Below, one piece after another: positions 1 through 6,103 of a stretch of 28,560 bases of DNA. Numbering within the stretch: position 1 is the first letter of the stretch; the number at the start of each line of letters is the position of its first letter. Below the pieces are notes generated by a model, which saw only the letters and a list, made by a program, of their open reading frames with translations, did not search any database and was not told where the DNA came from. A program made the position numbers and the translations under genes. Origin of the DNA: a virus; the IMG/VR virus record IMGVR_UViG_3300006916_000272, positions 1 through 28,560 of that record, one strand, 5' to 3'.

Positions 1-1
1 C

Positions 2-493
2 GTGCGCAACCCTGACGACAACGAGTATATATTCCACCCCAAGTCACAACGTGCCGCATTCATCACGCCACGTTCGCTCGAGAAAGCCAGTGACATACTA
101 CACCTACGTGAGCACTTTGATGACAACACGTTGACAGCCGCACTGTCCGGTACTATCGGTGCGCGTGGTGCAATGGACATGATGGCGTTCGTCAAACTAG
201 CCGACCAACTACCATCGCTCGAGTCCATCAAGCAAGATCCACTCAATGCCAAGATTCCATCGTCTGCCTCTGCTGTATGTATGGTGGTGTATCGTGCTGT
301 GAGTATGATCGAGCGTGACTGGGTTGAAGCGTGGATGAAGTACCTACCACGTCTCGACAAAGAGGCGCAGGGTCTGTTCGTCAACTGTATACGACAGCCT
401 AACTACTCCAAGCGTGACCTAGTGATGAATGCCAAAGGCTACCAGTCGTGGGCACTTGACAACAACTATATGTTTCAGGCGGACAAAGTATGA
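2..493 (+). CDS. MoxR-like AAA+ ATPase, C-terminal fragment (cut by window edge)
   Basis: The reading frame is open to the left edge and has no ribosome-binding site in view, so this is the last ~163 codons of a longer gene and the GTG at base 2 should not be taken as its start. The segment FITPRSLEKASD (about residues 21-32) matches the sensor-2/lid region of MoxR-type AAA+ ATPases, where an arginine follows TP, and the helical stretch after it (LSGTIGARGAMDMMAFVKLAD) is typical of the lid. Walker A and B would lie upstream, outside the window. MoxR ATPases normally work with a VWA-domain partner as an ATP-driven chaperone or remodelling pair, and such a partner is encoded two genes downstream. 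The stop codon overlaps the next start (ATGA). The family call is fairly sure. The substrate is unknown. Confidence 0.72.
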   Translation: MRNPDDNEYIFHPKSQRAAFITPRSLEKASDILHLREHFDDNTLTAALSGTIGARGAMDMMAFVKLADQLPSLESIKQDPLNAKIPSSASAVCMVVYRAVSMIERDWVEAWMKYLPRLDKEAQGLFVNCIRQPNYSKRDLVMNAKGYQSWALDNNYMFQADKV

Positions 494-687
494 AGATTAC
501 TAGAAGCGAACTACTACAGCTAAGACTACATCGTAGTAAGTTCAAGACGTGTGGCAAGTACCGGTTCGACGAACCTAGTAGAGAGCTACCCATCGACGCA
601 AAGTATACGCACCCCAAGCAGATATTTGGGGAGAAACCTAAGAACAAACGAGACAGGAGAGTGAATCATGCTAAGCATCGGAACTAA
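490..687 (+). CDS. Small basic hypothetical protein (65 aa)
   Basis: This 65-codon gene starts at an ATG that overlaps the stop of the upstream ATPase (ATGA) and runs 20 bases into the next gene, so it fills the space between an ATPase and its VWA-type partner. It is rich in Arg and Lys (for example KPKNKRDRR near the C-terminus), with no membrane segment and no motif I recognise. Overlap at both ends suggests translational coupling. The basic composition would suit nucleic-acid binding, but that is only an inference. I do not recognise the family. Confidence 0.6.
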   Translation: MKITRSELLQLRLHRSKFKTCGKYRFDEPSRELPIDAKYTHPKQIFGEKPKNKRDRRVNHAKHRN

Positions 688-1867
688 GCTGACCGCTGAG
701 CAACGTCTATCGAAAGCTGTTGTCGCTATCATTGGTAACGCACGCTACACCGCATTGTCAGGTGTGTTGATGATCGGTGACAAGACTATCAACGACGACG
801 TGCCGACAGCGTGTACCAACGGACGCGACGAGATGCATGGTCGTGAGTTTGTTGAGTCACTGGCTGACACAGAGCTACGTGGGTTGATACTCCACGAGAA
901 CTACCACAAGCTGTATCGTCACCTGACAACGTGGCGTCATCTGTATGACGAAGACCAAAAGCTAGCGAACATGGCGTGTGACTACGTCATCAACCAGAAG
1001 ATTGCCGACGACAACCGCGATGGGTTCGCCAAGCTACCCGATGGCGCACTGCTCGACGACAAGTACCGCGGCATGGATACCGCACAGGTGTACAACCTAC
1101 TCAAGCAAGAGCAAGACGAGCAGGATTCAAATGGCGGTAATCAATCCGTTGACGGCGGCGAGTCTATGGACTCTCATGACTGGGAGGGTGCGAAAGAACT
1201 ATCCGACACCGAGAAAGACGAGCTAGCGCGTGACATCGACGAGGCTATACGTCAGGGTGCTATGGCGGCAGGTAAGATGGGCACTGGTGATCTGCGTGAC
1301 ATCAACGAGCTACTGTCTCCACAGGTTGACTGGCGTGACGTGTTGCGTGAGTTTGTACAGAACACGTGTACAGGTAGTGACTATACAACGTACGCCCGCC
1401 CAAACAGACGGCTTATGTCACAAGATATTATTATGCCTAGCGGTATCAGTGAGCAGATCGGTGAGCTAGTCATCGCCATCGACACGTCTGGTTCTATCGG
1501 ACAAGAGCCGCTTACTGTGTTCATGTCTGAGGTCAGCGGCATATGTGAGTCTGTGCGCCCCGAGCGTGTCCGCATACTGTACTGGGGCAGTAGTGTTGTT
1601 CAAGACGAGCTGTACCTTGAGCATGAGCTTGACAAGCTGACCGAGACTACCAAGCCGCGTGGCGGTGGTGGTACTGACGTACGCTGTGTCACCAAGTACA
1701 TGGACAAGGAAGACATCAAACCACAAGCTGTTGTGGTGTTGACTGACGGCGAACTCTACGCAGGTTGGGGCGAGTGGTCGTGCCCTGTGCTATGGTCTGT
1801 ACTTGACAACAAACACGCTGTGCCTGATGTTGGTACGTGTGTCCACATCAACTCAAGGAGTATGTAA
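668..1867 (+). CDS. Metallopeptidase-like / VWA-like two-domain protein (DUF2201 type)
   Basis: The protein has 399 residues. The N-terminal half carries an HExxH-like zinc motif in HENYHKLYRH (76-85), as in the putative metallopeptidase domain found at the N-terminus of DUF2201 proteins. After an acidic Gln/Asp/Ser-rich linker (about 150-190), the C-terminal third is a VWA-like domain: IDTSGS (D272, S274, S276) is the metal-ion-dependent adhesion site, followed by a GGGGTD loop and LTDGEL. It very likely partners with the upstream AAA+ ATPase, as in other MoxR/VWA pairs that remodel protein complexes. The start is supported by AGGAG a few bases upstream. Whether the HExxH is an active protease cannot be told from sequence. 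The role in the phage cycle is unknown. Confidence 0.8.
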   Translation: MLSIGTKLTAEQRLSKAVVAIIGNARYTALSGVLMIGDKTINDDVPTACTNGRDEMHGREFVESLADTELRGLILHENYHKLYRHLTTWRHLYDEDQKLANMACDYVINQKIADDNRDGFAKLPDGALLDDKYRGMDTAQVYNLLKQEQDEQDSNGGNQSVDGGESMDSHDWEGAKELSDTEKDELARDIDEAIRQGAMAAGKMGTGDLRDINELLSPQVDWRDVLREFVQNTCTGSDYTTYARPNRRLMSQDIIMPSGISEQIGELVIAIDTSGSIGQEPLTVFMSEVSGICESVRPERVRILYWGSSVVQDELYLEHELDKLTETTKPRGGGGTDVRCVTKYMDKEDIKPQAVVVLTDGELYAGWGEWSCPVLWSVLDNKHAVPDVGTCVHINSRSM

Positions 1868-2103
1868 TGAGTGAAGAATACGAGCTTTATGGGAAAAAAT
1901 TTCCACATAGAAATGAGCTACCTGTCGGAGAGTTCAGCAGTTCCACAGAACTACGTATGGAGTGGGCGGAGGCTGTAAGTGTTATTGATGATTTGGTAGA
2001 TTTTTACGACGACTACCTCAAGGAGTACCCTACTACGTCTGAGATAGACAGGCAGGACTACGAGACAGTACAACGTGCATGGGCACGAATCAAACAAGGC
2101 TAA
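1867..2103 (+). CDS. Acidic hypothetical protein (78 aa)
   Basis: I chose the ATG at 1867 because it overlaps the previous stop (TAATG) and has AAGGAG just upstream. An in-frame TTG/GTG-type start at 1837 would lie inside the VWA gene and adds only ten residues. The protein is acidic and aromatic (clusters such as DDLVDFYDDYLKEY), probably helical, with no membrane segment. I do not recognise a family. Position next to the ATPase/VWA genes suggests co-expression with them. Confidence 0.6.
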   Translation: MSEEYELYGKKFPHRNELPVGEFSSSTELRMEWAEAVSVIDDLVDFYDDYLKEYPTTSEIDRQDYETVQRAWARIKQG

Positions 2104-2105
2104 CC

Positions 2106-2122
2106 ATGTGACATTGTCACAT
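2106..2122. promoter_or_regulatory. Perfect 7-bp inverted repeat in an intergenic gap
   Basis: ATGTGAC-ATT-GTCACAT lies in the 38-base gap before the gene at 2142. Arms are perfect over 7 bp around a 3-base centre. It could be a binding site for a dimeric regulator or an RNA hairpin. No U-run follows, so it is not an intrinsic terminator. Nothing else in the gap looks like a promoter. Confidence 0.4.
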
Positions 2123-2141
2123 ACAACTGAGGATACAAACA

Positions 2142-3158
2142 ATGACTAGGAAATATTGTAATCGACTGAGTTCTTTCGCTGACGTGGAGAACGACTACGC
2201 CAAGACCAAACCTATACGTGGTAATGGTAAGAACGCAGGTAACGTACCCATCGCAAATAGGAATCGTGCATGGGAGGAGATCGTCAAGGTCAACGACGAC
2301 TGCTACGCACTGTATGACAGTGACGCGTACTGGTGGTTTTCACACAATGACAACGCCAAGAAGTGGGTAGACCATGCCGCGGCGGCTATACTGTGGACAC
2401 GTGACCGCAAGAAGAATACCCAGTCTGTCCGCATTCGCAACATAGGTGTGGGTATGAACGCGTGCAGTAGGATCGACTTCTTGTATCGGTTCTTGCCGAT
2501 GGGGTTGAGAGTAGACAATCGTAATAGTCACTACTATATATACGATGTAGTGTCTAAGTACAGCTACTACCTACCCAAGACCACCATACACCTACAAGAC
2601 ATTTTCGCGGGTGATCCAGCTATGATGCGTAATTGGCGTGCTTCTGACGATATACCTACTAAGTATGATGACATAGACGTTACCCTTACGCGCACCATGA
2701 ATGCAGTGGGTAGACCAGAGGGCGAGTGGCAACTGACAAGCAAGCTACACAAACAACCACGTAAACGTGTTGACACAGAAGCTAAGAAAGCGGCGCGACA
2801 AGACATCAAGTCGTTCCTTGAGTACTGTTGGTTACGCGCACCTGTATTACGTGACGTCACCCCAACGCAGCGGTATACAAGAAACCGCGAGGCGGCAGAA
2901 CTTGCGGCTGAGCTTGCCAACTTCGACCCACTCGAGACAATCAAAGAAGATTCCGACGAGCGAATGGTGGTATGTCGTTTGTTCTTTGCAATGAAAAGCA
3001 AGAGTGATAACGATGACGTGTGGGACGCGCGGCGGCAGGAATTTGTAAGCACGAATACTAACTTTTGGGACGACCCCGACACGTTCCGTAGAAGATACAA
3101 CACCTTTATAAACAAATACTGTAACTTCAACTACACCACAACTGACTACTTAGGATAA
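2142..3158 (+). CDS. Hypothetical protein (338 aa)
   Basis: The protein has 338 residues and starts at an ATG preceded by TGAGGA. It is soluble-looking, Asp/Asn/Tyr-rich and has no clear membrane segment or catalytic motif. The middle (about 195-245) is basic and Lys/Ala-rich. The C-terminal third has aromatic and charged residues (WDDPDTFRRRYNTF). It begins a run of unrecognised genes downstream of the ATPase/VWA pair and ends 4 bases before the next start, so the two are probably co-translated. I cannot assign a function. A host-takeover or accessory role would fit the position but is not shown. Confidence 0.75.
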   Translation: MTRKYCNRLSSFADVENDYAKTKPIRGNGKNAGNVPIANRNRAWEEIVKVNDDCYALYDSDAYWWFSHNDNAKKWVDHAAAAILWTRDRKKNTQSVRIRNIGVGMNACSRIDFLYRFLPMGLRVDNRNSHYYIYDVVSKYSYYLPKTTIHLQDIFAGDPAMMRNWRASDDIPTKYDDIDVTLTRTMNAVGRPEGEWQLTSKLHKQPRKRVDTEAKKAARQDIKSFLEYCWLRAPVLRDVTPTQRYTRNREAAELAAELANFDPLETIKEDSDERMVVCRLFFAMKSKSDNDDVWDARRQEFVSTNTNFWDDPDTFRRRYNTFINKYCNFNYTTTDYLG

Positions 3159-3162
3159 GACA

Positions 3163-4065
3163 ATGACACATATTAACTACAATCTGACACGTGTTGTCGA
3201 TGAGCTACGCCCGTACCACGCTAACTCTCACCACGACTCCTTGAACGAGTTTGTACGAGAGGTCACTAAGGCTATGGGAGTAGAGGCGGGGCTTAGTGAC
3301 GATGACATTGGTGGCGTCGTGCAACTGTACTACAAGGGCGACGAGTACACCTGTGGCTTTGTGCGTATCACCTACGGCATCGAGAATGACATGGTAGAGC
3401 AGACAAAGTACACAGTAGGTTCTAGGAACATAGAGAACGGACGGCACAACGGGCGGCATGAGTGTATGCAGAAGTCTAGTCAGCATATGGACACTGCAAT
3501 ACGTACAGCCAAGAAGTTCTGCACTAGGCTTAGTGACTCTGAGATACGCTACATCACAATAGATTCTTTGCGTGACAGTATGCACAGACGCCGTAGAGAG
3601 TTGGTAGAACGTATGACTAGAGCCGCGAATAAGCTAGGCGTGAAAGCCCCTGATGGGTATCACATGAAGACTGTTGCCCCTGTATTCAATGAGCTAGCAC
3701 ACCAGTTCGATTCTGGTGCTGAGTTCCTTACGACCGAGATAGCATCTGATGTAGCGCAGTTTGTTATTACTACTAGGGAGTACAACGAAGACGAGCGTGT
3801 ACGACAGAACAGGACTCACAAATATGTACGTGTTTTACAGAAGTCCACGGGACAAACAGTGCATATACTACCAAATCCTGTAGAGGGTGAGATGTACAGG
3901 GTGCGCCCCGATAACGTCGGGGGTATGGAAATGATACACAGCAACGACGTGCCCAAAGAACTAATAGAGCGTTTGGCTGTACTATCTACTCTGGACAAGG
4001 ATACATACCTTACTGGTGTAGGATACAAGACTAAGCTAGACAATGTGTTTTTTGTGGAGGATTGA
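3163..4065 (+). CDS. Hypothetical protein (300 aa)
   Basis: The protein has 300 residues. Its ATG follows an AGGATAAGAC stretch that overlaps the end of the previous gene. It is mixed alpha/beta in composition, with a basic Arg-rich patch (MHRRRRELVERMTRAANKLG, about residues 140-159) that is probably a helix. The C-terminal part contains VLQKSTGQTVHILPNP, which looks like beta strands. No signal peptide, membrane segment or familiar motif is visible. The stop overlaps the next start (TGATG), so translation is probably coupled. Function unknown. Confidence 0.75.
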   Translation: MTHINYNLTRVVDELRPYHANSHHDSLNEFVREVTKAMGVEAGLSDDDIGGVVQLYYKGDEYTCGFVRITYGIENDMVEQTKYTVGSRNIENGRHNGRHECMQKSSQHMDTAIRTAKKFCTRLSDSEIRYITIDSLRDSMHRRRRELVERMTRAANKLGVKAPDGYHMKTVAPVFNELAHQFDSGAEFLTTEIASDVAQFVITTREYNEDERVRQNRTHKYVRVLQKSTGQTVHILPNPVEGEMYRVRPDNVGGMEMIHSNDVPKELIERLAVLSTLDKDTYLTGVGYKTKLDNVFFVED

Positions 4066-4316
4066 TGCTACGTGTTAAGATAGATGACAACGGCGGTTGT
4101 GATGTAGTGTACTTGGGGCTAGACATTGCGGACATAGGTAAACACACTGACGTCCGCGAGACTGTAAACCTACCCAAGTACGTACAGCAACGACTGGCTA
4201 TACTTATGACGTGCGACCCTACGCCACCTACATTCAACGTAGAAGGTGTTGGTCGGCGTCTTGACGAACATACGTTCTGGATATTCCCAGAGGAGGTGGA
4301 CTATGACAGTAGTTGA
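4065..4316 (+). CDS. Small hypothetical protein (83 aa)
   Basis: The start is the ATG at 4065, which overlaps the previous stop as TGATG and has GGAGG four bases upstream. The TTG one codon earlier sits too close to that ribosome-binding site. The protein has 83 residues, is acidic and looks beta-rich at the N-terminus (MLRVKIDDNGGCDVVYLGLD), ending in FWIFPEEVDYDSS. No family recognised. The last 14 bases overlap the next small gene. Confidence 0.6.
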   Translation: MLRVKIDDNGGCDVVYLGLDIADIGKHTDVRETVNLPKYVQQRLAILMTCDPTPPTFNVEGVGRRLDEHTFWIFPEEVDYDSS

Positions 4317-4473
4317 GGCATTAATAGCTATACTACTTTTATCCTTTATAGTATTTCTGTGTATACACGCAGTGATATATAAGATGGAAGAAACCCGTGC
4401 ATGGAATCGTAGGCGCATAGTACGTAGGCGTATACTACAACGGAGGGCAAGGCGTGAAAGTAAAAACACGTAG
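4303..4473 (+). CDS. Small single-pass membrane protein (56 aa)
   Basis: I place the start at the ATG at 4303, which has a strong AGGAGGT six bases upstream. The same frame is open further upstream, but those codons lie over the previous gene and have no ribosome-binding site. The 56-residue product has a hydrophobic N-terminal segment (about residues 3-25, VEALIAILLLSFIVFLCIHA) followed by a very basic tail rich in Arg (RRRIVRRRILQRRARR). This is a typical inner-membrane protein with a cytoplasmic positive tail. It could be a lysis accessory or a host membrane effector. I see no holin or spanin signature strong enough to name it. Confidence 0.65.
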   Translation: MTVVEALIAILLLSFIVFLCIHAVIYKMEETRAWNRRRIVRRRILQRRARRESKNT

Positions 4474-4636
4474 CGTACTGTCCGCCGCTATTGAGGCAGG
4501 TATACATTACGGTTATGTAAGAGCGCACAAGCACACGGATACCCCCACACGTGCGCAGTTAGAAGGGGAAATAGAGCGTGAGATTTGGAACGCTATTCAT
4601 GAAGTATTTATATTCGAGGATTTTACAGATGACTGA
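4454..4636 (+). CDS. Small conserved-type phage protein (60 aa)
   Basis: The start is a GTG at 4454 with GGAGG seven bases upstream. The 60-residue product has the pattern AIEAGIHYGYVRAHKHTDTPT followed by an acidic helical C-terminus (EIWNAIHEVFIFED). Small phage and plasmid proteins with a similar 'G..YG..RAHKH' core are known to me as conserved hypotheticals of unknown role. This is a recollection, not a search. It overlaps the gene before by 20 bases and the one after by 8 (ATGACTGA), consistent with a coupled string of tiny genes. Confidence 0.65.
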   Translation: MKVKTRSVLSAAIEAGIHYGYVRAHKHTDTPTRAQLEGEIEREIWNAIHEVFIFEDFTDD

Positions 4637-5132
4637 GCAAGATATTAAAAAGAAAATCAAAGACGCACACGACACCGCTGACAAGCTACTTACTAAGGAA
4701 GAGCTTAGAACCAGATGGAATAGGGTGAACGGATTCATGAACGAAGTGGTAGGTGTGGCAACAAGGTGGCACGTGTTAGCTGTAGTGAGTGTGTTAGTGT
4801 TAGCGTTCTGGTCGCCGTTCTCAAGTGCCGGTTGCACCGCAAAGACTGATTCGTGGGGTAACACTAGGTACAACTGCCACGATGGTAACTCTGGTACGCT
4901 GACCACGGATGCATGGGGTACTACGCGTGATAGTCGTACAGGAACTCGTTACAAGACTGACGCATGGGGCACTACACGTGGCTCTGATGGTACGAGTTGG
5001 AAGACTGACGCATGGGGTACTACACGTTTCAACGATGGTACTACATCCAAAACTGACGCGTGGGGCAACACACGATACAGTGATGGTACTGTGTGTAAGA
5101 CTGACGCATGGGGCACAACGAGGTGTAACTAG
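4629..5132 (+). CDS. Membrane-anchored protein with six TDxWGxTR repeats (167 aa)
   Basis: The ATG at 4629 is chosen because CGAGGA lies 8 bases upstream and it overlaps the previous stop. Upstream in-frame codons lie over the preceding gene. Residues 1-45 are charged and helical, 48-66 form a single transmembrane segment (WHVLAVVSVLVLAFW), and from 72 to the end the protein is almost entirely repeats: TDxWGxTR at 73, 93, 110, 126, 142 and 158, settling into a strict 16-residue period. Cysteines at 69, 83, 156 and 166 bracket the repeat domain. The topology suggests a cytoplasmic N-terminus and a periplasmic repeat domain, probably beta-structured. I recognise no named family. A role at the host envelope, such as exclusion or lysis, would be a guess. 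Confidence 0.72.
   Translation: MTEQDIKKKIKDAHDTADKLLTKEELRTRWNRVNGFMNEVVGVATRWHVLAVVSVLVLAFWSPFSSAGCTAKTDSWGNTRYNCHDGNSGTLTTDAWGTTRDSRTGTRYKTDAWGTTRGSDGTSWKTDAWGTTRFNDGTTSKTDAWGNTRYSDGTVCKTDAWGTTRCN
4845..5123 (+). repeat. Six tandem coding repeats, 48-base core period
   Basis: Copies of a motif encoding TDxWGxTR begin at 4845, 4905, 4956, 5004, 5052 and 5100. The spacing goes 60, 51, 48, 48, 48 bases, so the last four copies are in exact register. The core GACGCATGGGGC/T is nearly unchanged in DNA among copies 3, 4 and 6, whereas copy 1 is more diverged. This suggests growth by duplication toward the 3' end. Confidence 0.9.
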
Positions 5133-5320
5133 TGAGAGGACGTACGCATGGTGGGAAGGGTAGCACTACCCGACCCACCGACACCAAAAAATTTAATGAC
5201 AACTTTGACCGCATCTTCGGTAAGAAGCGCGGAACTGGTATCACAGAGGACAAGCACAATGGCGATGACACCCGAAGCAAAAGTGAAAAAGCAAGTGGTG
5301 GAGCAACTAAAGGCTCTTAA
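5132..5320 (+). CDS. Small basic hypothetical protein (62 aa)
   Basis: The start is a GTG at 5132 overlapping the previous stop (TAGTG), with GAGG eight bases upstream. The N-terminus RTHGGKGSTTRPTDTKKF and the segment FDRIFGKK (about 25-32) resemble small phage proteins I have seen annotated only as hypothetical. The C-terminal half is Lys/Ser/Gly-rich and probably disordered, and it overlaps the next gene by 62 bases in another frame. The conserved-looking part ends before the overlap. Function unknown. Confidence 0.6.
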   Translation: MRGRTHGGKGSTTRPTDTKKFNDNFDRIFGKKRGTGITEDKHNGDDTRSKSEKASGGATKGS

Positions 5321-5579
5321 CGCGTATTACTTTTTCCCCGCCACTGGTGGTTATGGTAAGTCTGGCGTACCCGACATTGTTGGATGCTACGAGGGAAACT
5401 TCTTTGGTATCGAATGTAAAGCGGGTAAGAACACACCAACGGCTTTACAGGAGATGCAGCTCAAGGAGATAACCAACAGCAAAGGTATAGCACTGGTTAT
5501 CAACGAGAAGAACATCGAGTCTGTAGCGCAGATCCTCACAGGTAGGTACATACACCCAGACCAGATGGAGATGTTCTGA
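5259..5579 (+). CDS. VRR-NUC type PD-(D/E)XK nuclease (106 aa)
   Basis: VRR-NUC proteins are compact nucleases of the PD-(D/E)XK fold, many related to Holliday-junction or flap endonucleases, and phages use them in DNA processing. The motifs are in order: GGYGKSGVPD (P38-D39), FGIECKAG (E52-x-K54), then glutamines in TALQEMQL (64-67). The length of about 100 residues is normal for the stand-alone form. I chose the ATG at 5259, with AGAGGA eight bases upstream. A second ATG lies two codons later. The frame stays open upstream to 5148, but those codons overlap the small gene at 5132 and look non-coding. The stop overlaps the next start (TGATG). It sits just upstream of the polymerase genes, as expected for a replication or recombination nuclease. 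Confidence 0.88.
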   Translation: MAMTPEAKVKKQVVEQLKALNAYYFFPATGGYGKSGVPDIVGCYEGNFFGIECKAGKNTPTALQEMQLKEITNSKGIALVINEKNIESVAQILTGRYIHPDQMEMF

Positions 5580-5767
5580 TGGGATTCCTTATACCTGCAA
5601 CCCCACCGCACATTGAGTTTGAACCCATCGAAGTTAAGACACGTCGAGAGCAAACGCGACTGCAAGACATCGAGTTCGAGACCGACGAACAACCAAGTCG
5701 ATGGTACTTAGAATACCTACAGGCAGAAAGACGTCGTGGTATAACCAAATGTCCGACCAACATATGA
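5579..5767 (+). CDS. Small hypothetical protein (62 aa)
   Basis: The ATG overlaps the stop of the nuclease gene (TGATG) and has GGAG about ten bases upstream. The product is 62 residues, Glu/Arg-rich and Pro-rich at the N-terminus (LIPATPPHIEFEPIEV), without membrane segment or known motif. Overlap and spacing (9 bases to the next gene) place it in the same translational string as the nuclease and DUF3310 genes. No function can be read from it. Confidence 0.55.
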   Translation: MGFLIPATPPHIEFEPIEVKTRREQTRLQDIEFETDEQPSRWYLEYLQAERRRGITKCPTNI

Positions 5768-5776
5768 GGAACTACA

Positions 5777-6103
5777 ATGAGTATAAACGAAGCTACCCCC
5801 CAACAATGGGATGAGTTACGCAAGAAGCACCCTGCTTTAGTGGACAAGTATGAGAAGTTCATAGAAGAAGAGTGTGACGGCGTGTATCCAAACGATGTGG
5901 TAAACAACCCGCACCACTACAATGTCGGAAGCATTGAGTGTATAGAAGCTATCAAGGAGTCTATGAGTAGAGACTCATTCAAGGGCTACCTGAAAGGCAA
6001 CTGTATGAAATACATTTGGAGGTATGAGTACAAGGACAAAGCCAAGCAAGACTTGGAGAAAGCACAGTGGTACTTGAACCTGCTTATATCAGAGGTTGAG
6101 TAA
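5777..6103 (+). CDS. DUF3310 domain protein (108 aa)
   Basis: The C-terminal two thirds match the DUF3310 pattern: VNNPHHYNVGSIECIEAI (about 42-59), then KGNCMKYIWRYEYKDKAKQDLEKAQWYLNLL (about 74-104). This family is widespread in phages next to replication genes. It is often labelled 'nucleotide kinase' by automatic annotation, but no P-loop is present here and the biochemical role is not established. The N-terminal 40 residues are a charged helical extension. TGAGGA precedes the ATG and overlaps the previous stop. The stop overlaps the polymerase start (TAATG), so the two are probably translated together. Confidence 0.85.
   Translation: MSINEATPQQWDELRKKHPALVDKYEKFIEEECDGVYPNDVVNNPHHYNVGSIECIEAIKESMSRDSFKGYLKGNCMKYIWRYEYKDKAKQDLEKAQWYLNLLISEVE

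Noticed and set aside
2106-2122. Host CRP binding site
   Set aside because: The half-sites TGTGA and TCACA are present but spaced by five bases instead of six, and no promoter is visible nearby.
2567-3130. Minus-strand open frame of 187 codons under the 338-residue gene
   Set aside because: Ser/Arg/Leu-rich low-quality translation, opposite to a well-formed gene with a ribosome-binding site.
4821-4838. Possible lipoprotein box (SSAGC, C69) in the TDxWGxTR protein
   Set aside because: Position -3 is Ser rather than Leu/Val/Ile, and about 45 charged residues precede the hydrophobic segment, unlike a signal peptide. A membrane anchor fits better.
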